From Brevibacterium yomogidense (GTDB lineage: Bacteria > Actinomycetota > Actinomycetes > Actinomycetales > Brevibacteriaceae): a stretch of 64,000 nt of DNA. The notes beneath the pieces were generated by a model. The model had not been told where the DNA came from and made no database searches. It was given only the letters and a program-made list of their open reading frames with translations. Positions within the stretch are counted from its first letter, which is position 1, and every line of letters begins with the position of its first letter. Positions 32,568-41,158 of the stretch are shown piece by piece. The position numbers and the translations under genes were made by a program. The stretch spans positions 896,187-960,186 of the forward strand of contig NZ_JABASY010000001.1 of the NCBI RefSeq assembly GCF_016107685.1. The letters are read 5' to 3'.

Positions 32568-33140
32568 ATGCGTATCGGAGTCATCGCAGGCAGCAGCCGT
32601 CCGGGAGCACTCAACCCGCTGGTCGTCGAGTGGGTGGTGTCGCAGCTCGAGGAGCGCGGGATCGACCACGAGGTCGTCCACTTCGGAGCATACGACCTCC
32701 CGATCCTGGACGAGGCGATCCCCGGCGGCGCCGGTAGGTACGAGAACGAGCACACCAAGGCGTGGGCCGCGGCGCTGCGCCCATTCGACGGCTACATCGT
32801 CGTGACTCCTGAGTACAACCACTCCGTGCCCGGCCCGCTGAAGAACGCGATCGACTTCGTCGGCCCGGAGTTCGCCCACAAGCCCGTCGCGTTCGTGAGC
32901 TACGGCGCGGACAAGGGCGTGCGGGCGGTCGAGGCGTGGCGCCTCGTGTTCGCGAACTTCCGTGCGGCGACCGTGCGGGGCGTCGCGGCGTTCTCCGTCT
33001 TCACCGATTTCAAGGACGGTGCGTTCGCGCCGGAGGAGGTCTCCGCGAAGACCTTCGGACCGATGATAGAGGACCTGGTCGCATGGTCGGAGGGCTTCGC
33101 GCTGGTGCGGGAGAGGGCCGCGGAGAAGGTCGCCTCCTGA
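32568..33140 (+). CDS. NAD(P)H-dependent FMN reductase / quinone reductase
   Basis: 190 residues of the flavodoxin-like NADPH-dependent FMN reductase family. The N-terminal FMN phosphate loop is GSSRPGALN, followed by VVTPEYNHSVPGPLKNAIDF, which is diagnostic. It reduces free FMN, quinones or related acceptors with NAD(P)H in the cytoplasm. ATG 32568 follows GGAGGAGGAACC; a short upstream in-frame ATG at 32514 lies inside the operator-like repeat and is unlikely. Regulation is suggested by the perfect dyad overlapping the promoter. The cognate regulator is not adjacent. Confidence 0.9.
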   Translation: MRIGVIAGSSRPGALNPLVVEWVVSQLEERGIDHEVVHFGAYDLPILDEAIPGGAGRYENEHTKAWAAALRPFDGYIVVTPEYNHSVPGPLKNAIDFVGPEFAHKPVAFVSYGADKGVRAVEAWRLVFANFRAATVRGVAAFSVFTDFKDGAFAPEEVSAKTFGPMIEDLVAWSEGFALVRERAAEKVAS

Positions 33141-33223
33141 CCGACCGCAGCTGAAATGCCGCGCGCGCGAGCGCGTGCGTGAACGGAACGCCTACGTGAG
33201 CGAGAGGCGCCTACGTGAGTGAA

Positions 33224-33284
33224 CACCTACGTCCGTGTACAGGACCGAAAAATCGCGTTTCGGGTCCTGTACGCGGACGTAGGC
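33224..33284. terminator. Very long hairpin between convergent genes
   Basis: The stretch 33224-33250 (ACCTACGTCCG...) pairs with 33258-33284 (...CGGACGTAGG) over about 25 bases with few mismatches and a 7-base loop. Two further CCTACGTGAG copies lie just to the left. It is likely a bidirectional terminator, but longer than needed. Confidence 0.65.
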
Positions 33285-33379
33285 GATTCAAGGAGCTAGG
33301 GCTTCAGGCTCCTCGCGCGGAGGACGGCGGTGCTCTGGCTCAGCTGCGCACCGCCCCCACCGGCACCCGCACCGAAATG

Positions 33380-34444
33380 TCAGTCGGCGACCAGCACGGT
33401 GCGGCCGGAGATGGTCCGCTCGTCGATCGCCTTGAGCGCCGCGTTCACCTCGTCCGCTTCGAGCGGCTTCTCCGTGATGGGCAGCTGCGGCAGTTCGGTC
33501 GACTTCGCGAGGTCCACGAGATCGCGCAGCTCCGGCAGGCTGCCCACGAAGTTGCCTTCGATCTTCAGCTGCTGGAGGGCGATCAGCGTGGTGGGGAATG
33601 CGAGCTGACCGCCGAACAGGCCGACGCTCACCAGCTTGCCCCCGGTGCCCAGCGTTCCCAGTGCGATCGAGGAGGTCGCGGTGTTGTTGACGAAGTCGAT
33701 GACCGTGGCGAGCTTCCCGCCGCCGGCCTCGACGATGTCCTTGACGGGGTCCTCGCCGGTGGTGAGCACGGTCGACGTCGCGCCGGCCGCCTTCGCGTTC
33801 TTGAGCGAGTCCTCGGACACGTCGGCGGCGACGATGTTCTTGTGGCCGCGTGCCTTGAGCAGAACGACGGCGCTGAGGCCCACGCCTCCGGTGCCGATGA
33901 CGGCGATGGGGCGGTCGACCTCCGACGTGAGGGCCTTCGTGACGGCCGAATAGCCGGTGAGGCCGGAGCAGGCGAGGGTGGCCGCCCAGCTGGGGTCGAG
34001 GTCGCCCACAGGGATGAGGTAGCGCTCGTCCGGCAACCAGACCTCACGCGCGAATCCGCCGTCCTTCTGCAGGGAGATGTTCCGCCGCGCCCCCGTGCAG
34101 GAGTTCTCGCGGTCCTCCTGGCAGGCACCGCACGACCCGCAGCCGATCCACGGGAAGACGATGTACTTCTCCGCGCCCGGTGTGAGCCCGGCGTCCGGTC
34201 CGACGGCCGTCACTTCACCGACGATCTCGTGGCCGAGCACCAGAGGGAACGCCATCCCCAGGGTCTCGACGGGTGCCTTCCCTGCGTCTCCCATGTCGAA
34301 GTAGCCTTCGGCGCAGTGGAGGTCGGAGTGGCACACGCCTGAGTGCGTCACGCGGACGAGCACTTCCTTGCACGCGAGTTCCGGGGTGGGCCGATCCACC
34401 TCCTGCGCGGGTGCCCCTGGCGATGCGACTTCGAAAACCTTCAT
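33380..34444 (-). CDS. Zinc-dependent alcohol dehydrogenase (AdhP/NADH-type MDR)
   Basis: 354 residues. Catalytic zinc ligands lie in SGVCHSDLH and LGHEIVGE; the structural zinc loop is GCGSCGACQEDRENSC. The Rossmann motif GTGGVGLSAVVLLKA follows. The active-site region has a 10-residue insertion (FDMGDAGKAPVETLG) compared with short-chain ethanol dehydrogenases. AGGAGGAACC is an excellent ribosome-binding site. Family role: NAD-dependent interconversion of primary alcohols and aldehydes. It appears to be a single-gene transcript. Confidence 0.92.
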   Translation of the reverse strand: MKVFEVASPGAPAQEVDRPTPELACKEVLVRVTHSGVCHSDLHCAEGYFDMGDAGKAPVETLGMAFPLVLGHEIVGEVTAVGPDAGLTPGAEKYIVFPWIGCGSCGACQEDRENSCTGARRNISLQKDGGFAREVWLPDERYLIPVGDLDPSWAATLACSGLTGYSAVTKALTSEVDRPIAVIGTGGVGLSAVVLLKARGHKNIVAADVSEDSLKNAKAAGATSTVLTTGEDPVKDIVEAGGGKLATVIDFVNNTATSSIALGTLGTGGKLVSVGLFGGQLAFPTTLIALQQLKIEGNFVGSLPELRDLVDLAKSTELPQLPITEKPLEADEVNAALKAIDERTISGRTVLVAD

Positions 34445-34658
34445 GGTTCCTCCTGCGGAATCGGGCTCCTCGCATCCTCGCGGGGAGCGTCACCCCAGAC
34501 AACCACAGATCGTTCGTTCGTTCCAGAGGCCTGGGGCCCGAATCCGCTGGTCACGACCGCCGAGGCGCCCCTCACCACCGAGGTCGCGCTCACCACCGAG
34601 GTCGCGCCTGCGGCTGCTGCGCCGCCCGCCGCGCCACTCTTCGTCGCGGGGGCACCGC

Positions 34659-35240
34659 TCACCGCTGCTGCGGCGGTCTCCTCAGCGACCGGAGGTGCTT
34701 CCCGCGCACCGTTCCGAGTGCGACGAGTGCGAGGGTGATGAGGGCGGTGAAGCCGATGCTTTCCCAGCTCACGTCAGAGTGCTGGGGATGGAAGGCGAGT
34801 TCGGCGATGAGCGACGACAGGATCGACGCGCAGATCGCGGGGATCGTCCAGGACGCGGAGACGCGTGAGGAGATCGAGATGATGACGATCGCTCCGGCGG
34901 CCATGGCGAGCGGGGCGATCTGCCACACCGTGATGACGACGAGCCCGGCGACCAGCGCCGAGGGCGGCCCGATGTAGGAATCCTCCCGGAGTTCCTCCGT
35001 GTCGTGGGCGATCGCGGCGGGCAGCAGGGTCAGTGCGACGAGGCCCAGGACGATGTCCGATCCCACGAGGACGCTCACCAGTTCGGTGTCGGTGAGGTGC
35101 ATGCTGGGGATCCACCCGGTGATGGAGGCGGAGTGGTAGGCCACCGAATTGAGGACTCCCAGCACGATCGCGGCGATGAGGAGCACCCGGGTGCGCTGTT
35201 TGGAGCTCCGCGGGGGGAGGATCTGCAGGGATTGCGTCAT
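34659..35240 (-). CDS. Small four- to five-helix membrane protein, unknown function
   Basis: 193 residues from ATG 35240. Hydrophobic segments: VLLIAAIVLGVLNSVAY, then the region SDIVLGLVALTLLPAAI, then ALVAGLVVITVWQIAPLAM with IVIISI, then WTIPAICASILSSLIAEL, and near the end SIGFTALITLALVALGTV. It ends with an Arg-rich tail (RGKHLRSLRRPPQQR), which is probably cytoplasmic. I do not recognise a family. It is divergent from the histidine kinase operon (168 bases between), a position where a protein sensed or controlled by the system is often found, but nothing in the sequence proves the link. Confidence 0.7.
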   Translation of the reverse strand: MTQSLQILPPRSSKQRTRVLLIAAIVLGVLNSVAYHSASITGWIPSMHLTDTELVSVLVGSDIVLGLVALTLLPAAIAHDTEELREDSYIGPPSALVAGLVVITVWQIAPLAMAAGAIVIISISSRVSASWTIPAICASILSSLIAELAFHPQHSDVSWESIGFTALITLALVALGTVRGKHLRSLRRPPQQR

Positions 35241-35408
35241 GCGGGGGACTCCCGGGATGGGGCGGGGGTGGCGGGTGAGCGGAACCGTGGGATTCTCACA
35301 CCATGGTAGTGAGGTGGAGGCCCGCTGGCGGACGACTAGGGTTTTCCCTACTGAGTTCTGCTGTTGGCCCCGTGGCCGCGGCCGACCGCGCGTTGGAGAG
35401 TGGATGAC

Positions 35409-36881
35409 ATGAACGACGAGCAGACCACCCGACCGCTGCCTCCGCAGCCCGACGACAGAGAATCCCCTCCGGCTGCCACGGCCGCGTACCCGACCCCGGC
35501 CCCGACCTCGTCCGCCACGGTTGCCTACCCGACCCCTGCCGGACCGGTCGCGGGCGATGCTCCGGCCGAACCGCGCACCCACGGGCGCGACGGCACCGGC
35601 AACGTCCGCCTGTTCGAACCGCAGCGGATGCCGTGGTTCATGGGCATCGTCAACGTGCTGTTCTCCGCGGTGCTCACGGTGACGTGGATCTGGATACCGC
35701 TCGGTCTCTTCGTGTCCGGTGTGGGCGGTATCTTCGCACTGGGCGCAGGTATCTTCTTCCTCGTCGTCTGGTATTACCTGCAGCGCGGGGTCAACCACGT
35801 CGAGCGGATCCGGTCGGAAGCCGTCTACGGCGAGCAGATCCTGGTGCCCCAGTATCGGAGGACCCTGCGCGACGGATTCGTCGGCTGGCTCCACCAGCAG
35901 TGGCTCATCATCAGCTCGCAGGGATTCTGGCGATCGACAGCGCATCACATCGTGAAGACGTTCTACGGCGGGATCATCGGCATCCTGCTGCTGGCGGGCC
36001 TCACGTTCGCGACGCTCGCACTCGTATCGGCCGTCAACCCCGTCATCACCGACGCGTTCATATCAGCGGATGCCGGGATGGCACCCCGCGTGACTCTGGG
36101 TGTCAGTGGTGCGGCCGCCGCGCTGGTGGCGCTCGCGATCCTCGTCTTCTCACCGATCCTCGACCGGCTGCTGGACCGCGGCCTGCTGCCACCCACCCGG
36201 GCCGCGGCGCTGCGCGCCGAACGCGACACCCTCACCCGTGAGGTGGGCGTCCTCGAGACCGCCCGCACCGGCGCGGTGGACGCGGCGACGACGGAGCGGC
36301 TCCGCATCGAACGCGACCTGCACGACGGGGTCCAGCCGATGCTCGTCGCCCTCAGCATGAAGCTCGGGATGGCGCGCAGGAAGCTCGACACCGACCCGGA
36401 GGAGGGCAAGGACCTCGTCGCGGAGGCGCACCAGGACTCGAAGGACGCGATCACGGAGCTGCGCCAGTTGGCGCGCGGCATCCATCCCGCAGTCCTCGAG
36501 GACCGCGGACTGGACGCGGCGATCAGTGCGCTCGCCGCACGCACCCCCATCCCGGTCACCGTCGACGCGCAGGTGCCGGACGGTGTGAGCAAGGAGGCGG
36601 AGAGCGTCGCCTACTTCGTCGTCGCGGAATCGCTCACGAACATCGCGAAGCACGCTCAGGCACGCAGCGCACAGGTGGCGATCCGCACGATCGATCCGTC
36701 GCGGCTGCAGATCGTCGTCGTCGACGACGGTGTGGGCGGCGCGCGGATCGACCGCGGCGGCACGTCGACCGGGCTCGCGGGTCTCGAAGGACGCATAGCA
36801 TCAGCCAAGGGAACCCTGTCGGTGACCAGCCCTGTGGGCGGACCGACCACTATCGTTGCGGAGGTGCCATGCGCATCGTGA
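35409..36881 (+). CDS. Sensor histidine kinase (HisKA_3, LiaS/DesK-type)
   Basis: 490 residues. The first 80 are a Pro/Ala/Thr-rich cytoplasmic tail. Membrane segments cluster at about residues 80-135 and 195-265, with a large loop between resembling the actinobacterial sensor domain of this kinase class. The phosphoacceptor is His305 in ERDLHDGVQP. The ATPase domain has ESLTNIAKHA (N box), VVDDGVGGA (G1) and STGLAGLEGRI (G2). No large extracellular domain is present, so sensing is likely within the membrane, as in LiaS-like envelope-stress kinases. GGAGAG precedes ATG 35409. The last 13 bases overlap the response regulator gene. Confidence 0.9.
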   Translation: MNDEQTTRPLPPQPDDRESPPAATAAYPTPAPTSSATVAYPTPAGPVAGDAPAEPRTHGRDGTGNVRLFEPQRMPWFMGIVNVLFSAVLTVTWIWIPLGLFVSGVGGIFALGAGIFFLVVWYYLQRGVNHVERIRSEAVYGEQILVPQYRRTLRDGFVGWLHQQWLIISSQGFWRSTAHHIVKTFYGGIIGILLLAGLTFATLALVSAVNPVITDAFISADAGMAPRVTLGVSGAAAALVALAILVFSPILDRLLDRGLLPPTRAAALRAERDTLTREVGVLETARTGAVDAATTERLRIERDLHDGVQPMLVALSMKLGMARRKLDTDPEEGKDLVAEAHQDSKDAITELRQLARGIHPAVLEDRGLDAAISALAARTPIPVTVDAQVPDGVSKEAESVAYFVVAESLTNIAKHAQARSAQVAIRTIDPSRLQIVVVDDGVGGARIDRGGTSTGLAGLEGRIASAKGTLSVTSPVGGPTTIVAEVPCAS

Positions 36882-37513
36882 TCGCTGAAGACAACGTCCT
36901 GCTCCGTGAGGGGATCTCACGGCTGCTCGCAGATGCCGGACACGAGATCGTCGCTGCCGTCGCAGAGGCGCAGGGGCTGCTGAGCGCGGTCGCCGGCCTG
37001 CACCCGGACCTCGCGGTCGTGGATGTGCGGATGCCTCCCACGTTCACCGACGAGGGGATCCGCGCGGCGACGCTCATCCGGGAGCAGAACCCCGATGTCG
37101 GAGTGCTGGTGCTCAGCCAGTACGTCGAGGAGCGCTACGCGAGCGAACTCATCGCGGGTGGGGGAGGCAGCTTCGGCTACCTCCTCAAGGACCGGGTCGC
37201 CGACGTGGGGGATTTCCTCGACGCGGTCGAAGAGGTCGCCGGTGGCGGCACCGTCTTGGACCCCGAGGTCGTCTCCCAGATCCTGGTCCGCTCCCGCAAG
37301 CAGGACGGACTGGCCGGGCTGACCGAACGGGAGCGCGAAGTGCTCGAGCACATGGCCTCTGGCAAGTCGAACTCCGCCATCGCGGGAACCCTCTACCTTT
37401 CCGCAGGCGCGGTGGAGAAGCACATCAGTTCGATCTTCTCGAAGTTCGGCCTCTCTGCGGACACGACGGAGAACCGCCGCGTGCTCGCCGTGCTGCGCTT
37501 CTTGGACGCGTGA
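36869..37513 (+). CDS. NarL/LuxR-family response regulator
   Basis: 214 residues. The receiver domain (1-120) has the acidic pair in IAEDN, phosphoacceptor Asp52 in VVDVRMPP, and the conserved Lys in YLLKDR. The C-terminal LuxR HTH (about 150-210) reads LTEREREVLEHMASGKSNSA followed by VEKHISSIFSKFGL. It overlaps the kinase gene by 13 bases, so it is the cognate partner. The next gene, a DUF4097 protein, starts 100 bases later in the same direction and may be a target or part of the same unit. Confidence 0.93.
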   Translation: MRIVIAEDNVLLREGISRLLADAGHEIVAAVAEAQGLLSAVAGLHPDLAVVDVRMPPTFTDEGIRAATLIREQNPDVGVLVLSQYVEERYASELIAGGGGSFGYLLKDRVADVGDFLDAVEEVAGGGTVLDPEVVSQILVRSRKQDGLAGLTEREREVLEHMASGKSNSAIAGTLYLSAGAVEKHISSIFSKFGLSADTTENRRVLAVLRFLDA

Positions 37514-37613
37514 TTCCCGTGCACGCCACCGCCCTCCCGCTCACTGTCACTCCACGGCCTGCCCGCAGCGTGCGGACGATCCGCACCCGCTGCGCCCATC
37601 GTGAGGAACGATC

Positions 37614-39056
37614 ATGAACACCCCGAACACTCCGGATGATCCCAACACCCCGAACACCCCGAACCCCACTGGCCCGAATCCTGCTGGCTCGAATCCCATG
37701 CACCCGATACAGGCCGGCGACTACGCCGCTCATCCCGGTGAGCACCCCGTGCAGCCCGGCGCGTATCCCGCCCAGCCTGGGGTCCATGTGGCACAGCCTG
37801 GCGCATACCCCGGTCCGCCAGGTACCTATGCTGCACAGGCTGGCGCGTACTCCTCGCACTCCGGTGCACCCGCTGCGTCACCAGGTGGGTTCGGTGGACC
37901 TCCGATGGGTCCGCCCCCGGGGACATCGGGGTACCCGGGAGGCGGCTTCCAGTCGCAGCCCAGACCACCCCGGTCGGAACCGGGGGGACCGGCCCGCACC
38001 CTCGAGGTGAGCAGCACCTCGCGCGTCTTCATGCGGTCACTGGTCGCGGTGATCGGTGCACTCGCGCTGCTGGTCCCGGCTTCTGCACTCGCCTACACGG
38101 GAGTGGGCCTTGCGGGCCTCGTCCGTGAGGAGACGTCGTACGACCTGCCGACCGGGGTGTCCTCCCTGGCCGTCAGCGCCGACACAGCCACCGTCGAGGT
38201 GTCGGTCAGCGACGAGCTCGACTCGCCCCGCGTCCGCCACGTCTACCAGGGGCGCGACGTCGACGTGCAGCCACCCACGATCGGTGAAGCGGGCGGAGAG
38301 GCGACCATCGACATGCCGCGGAGCACCGAGTCCCGCCGCTGGTGGGCCCCGAACGCGGGCATGGAGAACACTCTGCACGTCGAACTGCCCGCGGACTATG
38401 CCCGTGAGCTGGACCTGGACGTCACCACCCGGTGGGGCTTCACCGAGGTGAACGGCCAGTTCGCCAACGTCAGCGCGGAGTCGGAGGCCGGGGCCATCAG
38501 GATCGATGTGACGGCCGGGGACGTCTCGGCGAAGACCCGGGCGGGCTTCGTCGATGCGAGCGGTGCGATGGACACGCTCACCCTGGACACGTCGACCGGG
38601 TATATCGAGACTTCGACCGTGGACGTGGCCCGGTCGCTGTCGGCGAAGACGAATGCGGGCGGCATCGACCTGGGACTGGGCGAGAACGCCGTGCCGCGGG
38701 ACGGCCTCGAAGCGCATGCCCAGACGGGCTCCGTCGACATCGGCCTGCCACAGGAGAGCCGTGTGCGTGATCTCGCCGGCTACTCCGTCAACGCGACCGC
38801 CGGATCCGGCATGGTCGACGTCGACGTCGCGCAGGCGACGGGCGACGACGTCGTCCCCGTGACGGTCTCCGCCGCAAGCGGCAGCGTGCACATCTTCTAT
38901 CTGGACGACTTCTGGGACTCGGGCGATTCCGACGACGGTGACGCCGACAGCAGCGATTCAGACATCAGCGATTCGGACACCGACACTACGGACAGTGGTG
39001 ATGTGGACGCGGTGTGGGACGAAGCATGGGACGAGGTGCGTCAGGACGCATCCTGA
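37614..39056 (+). CDS. Membrane-anchored DUF4097 (adhesin-like beta-helix) protein
   Basis: 480 residues. The first 130 are Pro/Gly/Ala/Tyr-rich with repeats of the HPVQPGAYPAQPGV type. One membrane segment follows (LVAVIGALALLVPASALAYTG). The C-terminal part is an extracytoplasmic DUF4097-type beta-solenoid with repeating strands such as SAESEAGAIRIDVTAGDVSA and GYIETSTVDVARSLSAKTNA. The tail is Asp/Ser-rich. In Firmicutes and actinobacteria, DUF4097 proteins lie next to LiaRS-type systems and PspC proteins and are linked to envelope stress. Here it follows a LiaRS-like pair. Its function is not established. Confidence 0.82.
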   Translation: MNTPNTPDDPNTPNTPNPTGPNPAGSNPMHPIQAGDYAAHPGEHPVQPGAYPAQPGVHVAQPGAYPGPPGTYAAQAGAYSSHSGAPAASPGGFGGPPMGPPPGTSGYPGGGFQSQPRPPRSEPGGPARTLEVSSTSRVFMRSLVAVIGALALLVPASALAYTGVGLAGLVREETSYDLPTGVSSLAVSADTATVEVSVSDELDSPRVRHVYQGRDVDVQPPTIGEAGGEATIDMPRSTESRRWWAPNAGMENTLHVELPADYARELDLDVTTRWGFTEVNGQFANVSAESEAGAIRIDVTAGDVSAKTRAGFVDASGAMDTLTLDTSTGYIETSTVDVARSLSAKTNAGGIDLGLGENAVPRDGLEAHAQTGSVDIGLPQESRVRDLAGYSVNATAGSGMVDVDVAQATGDDVVPVTVSAASGSVHIFYLDDFWDSGDSDDGDADSSDSDISDSDTDTTDSGDVDAVWDEAWDEVRQDAS

Positions 39057-39068
39057 TCGTCCTGACGC
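39038..39068 (+). terminator. Hairpin spanning the end of the DUF4097 gene
   Basis: GCGTCAGGACG (39038-39048) and CGTCCTGACGC (39058-39068) form a perfect 11-base stem. The stop codon (39054-39056) lies in the loop. Confidence 0.6.
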
Positions 39069-39107
39069 GGCCGGAATCGGCTGTCTTGGGATGCCGGGGA
39101 TCGGTCG

Positions 39108-39890
39108 CTACTCGGTGGCGCCGATCCCCGGCATCCTGTCGTTTCGAGACGGCCTGTTGCGAGGAGACCGCGTGTCGTGCGGAGACCCTCGGTCCTCCGG
39201 TGCCGTGAGCGTTCCCACCGCAGCGACCGGGGGCGCGCCGCGATGGACGACGGCGGCGCACACGGCAGCTGCGACTCCGCGGTCGATGTCCGCCTGAGGC
39301 ATCGCGGCCCGATCGGCGCCGGCCGAGTCCCCGGTGCCCACTGCGGCTCGGGGGACGTGGACGAAGCCGGCGACGACCTCGGGCGCTGTGGGGTCTTCGG
39401 CTCGCAGGCGGCGGGCTTCGTCGAGGCTTGCGAACATGACCGCGTTGCACACGAACGTCCCGGCCGAGTACGACACCGCGGCAGGCACCCCCGCGTCCGA
39501 GGTGGCGGCGACCATCGCGGCGACCGGCAGCGAGGAGAAGCAGGCGGCAGGAGCGTCCTCGACCAGCGGCAGACCGGCGGGCTGGGCACCGGCCTCGTCG
39601 GGGATGCGGGCCTCGGCGAGGTTGATCGCGACCCGCTCCGGGGTGATGGCGGTGCGGCCCGCGCCCAGCCCCAGGCTCACGACGACGTCCGGGCGATGGG
39701 TGCGGACGAGGTGCCGGATGCGCGCGCAGGCACGCGCGTACTCGACGGGGAGGACCTCGGTGAGGACGCGGGCGTGGGCGGCTGCGGCCTCGGCGGCGGG
39801 CTCCAGAGCGTGTTCGGAGGGGTTCTTCGCATCCCCGCCGAACGGCCCGAAGGCGGTGAGCAGCAGGGTGGGACGGGGACCTTCGGACAT
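39108..39890 (-). CDS. pcp: Pyroglutamyl-peptidase I (C15 family)
   Basis: 260 residues from ATG 39890. It starts LLLTAFGPFGGDAKNPSEHA, the diagnostic C15 N-terminus. The catalytic triad is Glu85 (ITPERVAIN), Cys148 (AGTFVCNAVMF) and His178 (GFVHVP). It removes N-terminal pyroglutamate from peptides in the cytoplasm. It is longer than the usual 200-215 residues because of a C-terminal Arg/Pro/Ser-rich tail of about 40 residues. The tail resembles untranslated-type sequence, perhaps a recently lost stop codon. The gene is convergent with the DUF4097 gene and divergent from an oxidoreductase. Confidence 0.9.
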   Translation of the reverse strand: MSEGPRPTLLLTAFGPFGGDAKNPSEHALEPAAEAAAAHARVLTEVLPVEYARACARIRHLVRTHRPDVVVSLGLGAGRTAITPERVAINLAEARIPDEAGAQPAGLPLVEDAPAACFSSLPVAAMVAATSDAGVPAAVSYSAGTFVCNAVMFASLDEARRLRAEDPTAPEVVAGFVHVPRAAVGTGDSAGADRAAMPQADIDRGVAAAVCAAVVHRGAPPVAAVGTLTAPEDRGSPHDTRSPRNRPSRNDRMPGIGATE

Positions 39891-40027
39891 GACGTCAAGC
39901 CTAGTAGGGTTGTGACGAGCGTCGCTTCCGGCGGGATGCCGGGGCGTCTCACCAGCGCGAAGACGCGTGCGCGCAATCGGTGCCGCCGCGTGATCAGAAG
40001 CCGCCATCGGCAGAAAAGGGGAACTCG

Positions 40028-41044
40028 ATGACCGAGACCTACCGCAGCTACCGCCTCGCCGCCCGCCCACAGGGTGCTCCCACGGCGGACGACTTCGACA
40101 TCGTCGCCAAGCCCATCCCCACACCCCGCGAGGGACAGGCCGTGCTGCGGACCCTGTACCTGTCGCTCGACCCCTACATGCGCGGGCGGATGGATGACGC
40201 GAAGTCCTACGCGAAGCCGGTGGAGATCGGCGGGCTCATGGTGGGCGCGACCGTGTCCGAGGTCGTCGCCACCGAATCCGACGCGGTCGCCGTGGGCGAC
40301 GTCGTCTTGGGCTACGGCGGGTGGGCGGAGTACTCCGTCGAAGACGCGGCAGGACTGCGGGTGCTGGACCCCGAGGTGCCGGTCACGACTGCGCTGGGCG
40401 TCCTCGGCATGCCCGGCTTCACCGCATACGCGGGGCTGCTGGCGCTCGGCAAGCCGCAGGAGGGCGAGACCGTCGCCGTCGCCGCGGCGACGGGGCCCGT
40501 GGGTTCGGCCGTCGGGCAGATCGCGAAGATCAAGGGTGCGAAGGCGATCGGGATCGCAGGCGGTGAGAAGAAGGTCGCGCTGCTGAAGGAATTCGGCTTC
40601 GACGAGGCGCTGGACCACCGGGGCGACGACCTGCGCGGCGCGCTCAAGGCCGCGGCGCCGAACGGCATCGACGTGTACTTCGAGAACGTCGGCGGACCTG
40701 TGTGGGACGCGGTCCTGCCCAGGCTCAACCTCTACGGCCGGGTGCCCGTCTGCGGACTGGTGGCGAACTACAACGGTACGGCGGAGTTCGCACCGGCCGG
40801 TTCCATGGAGCGCGTCATGCGGTCGGTGCTCACGAAGTCGCTCACCATCCGCGGATTCATCCAGACGGAGTTCGTGGAGTCGATGCACGACGATTTCCTC
40901 CGCGACATGACGGAATGGGTGAAGTCCGGGCAGGTGAAGTACCAGGAGGAGATCATCGACGGCTTCGACAACGTGCTGGACGCGTTCAACGGGATGCTCG
41001 GCGGGAAGAACTTCGGCAAGACGGTCGTGAAGATCGCGGAGTGA
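40028..41044 (+). CDS. NADP-dependent oxidoreductase (CurA/leukotriene-B4-dehydrogenase-like MDR)
   Basis: 338 residues of the zinc-free MDR branch. Signatures: LYLSLDPYMRGRM, a typical nucleotide-binding AATGPVGSAVGQIAKIKG, GIDVYFENVGGPVWDAVLPR and RVPVCGLVANYN. Relatives reduce the C=C bond of enones (curcumin, prostaglandins, alkenals) with NADPH. ATG 40028 follows AAAAGGGGAACTCG and is preferred over the upstream in-frame ATG at 39980. It appears monocistronic, with a terminator after the stop. Confidence 0.9.
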   Translation: MTETYRSYRLAARPQGAPTADDFDIVAKPIPTPREGQAVLRTLYLSLDPYMRGRMDDAKSYAKPVEIGGLMVGATVSEVVATESDAVAVGDVVLGYGGWAEYSVEDAAGLRVLDPEVPVTTALGVLGMPGFTAYAGLLALGKPQEGETVAVAAATGPVGSAVGQIAKIKGAKAIGIAGGEKKVALLKEFGFDEALDHRGDDLRGALKAAAPNGIDVYFENVGGPVWDAVLPRLNLYGRVPVCGLVANYNGTAEFAPAGSMERVMRSVLTKSLTIRGFIQTEFVESMHDDFLRDMTEWVKSGQVKYQEEIIDGFDNVLDAFNGMLGGKNFGKTVVKIAE

Positions 41045-41075
41045 TGTCGCTGCGCGGGCCTGCCCCGTGACGCGT

Positions 41076-41110
41076 GGGGTGTGTGGTCGAGAGAATCGGC
41101 CGCACACCCC
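41076..41110 (+). terminator. Terminator after the MDR oxidoreductase gene
   Basis: GGGGTGTG (41076-41083) pairs with CACACCCC (41103-41110), followed by TTCTC. It lies 32 bases after the stop. Confidence 0.65.
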
Positions 41111-41158
41111 TTCTCATGGAGGCGGGGTCACGCTCAGAGAGGCGGGCCGGGAACGGGG

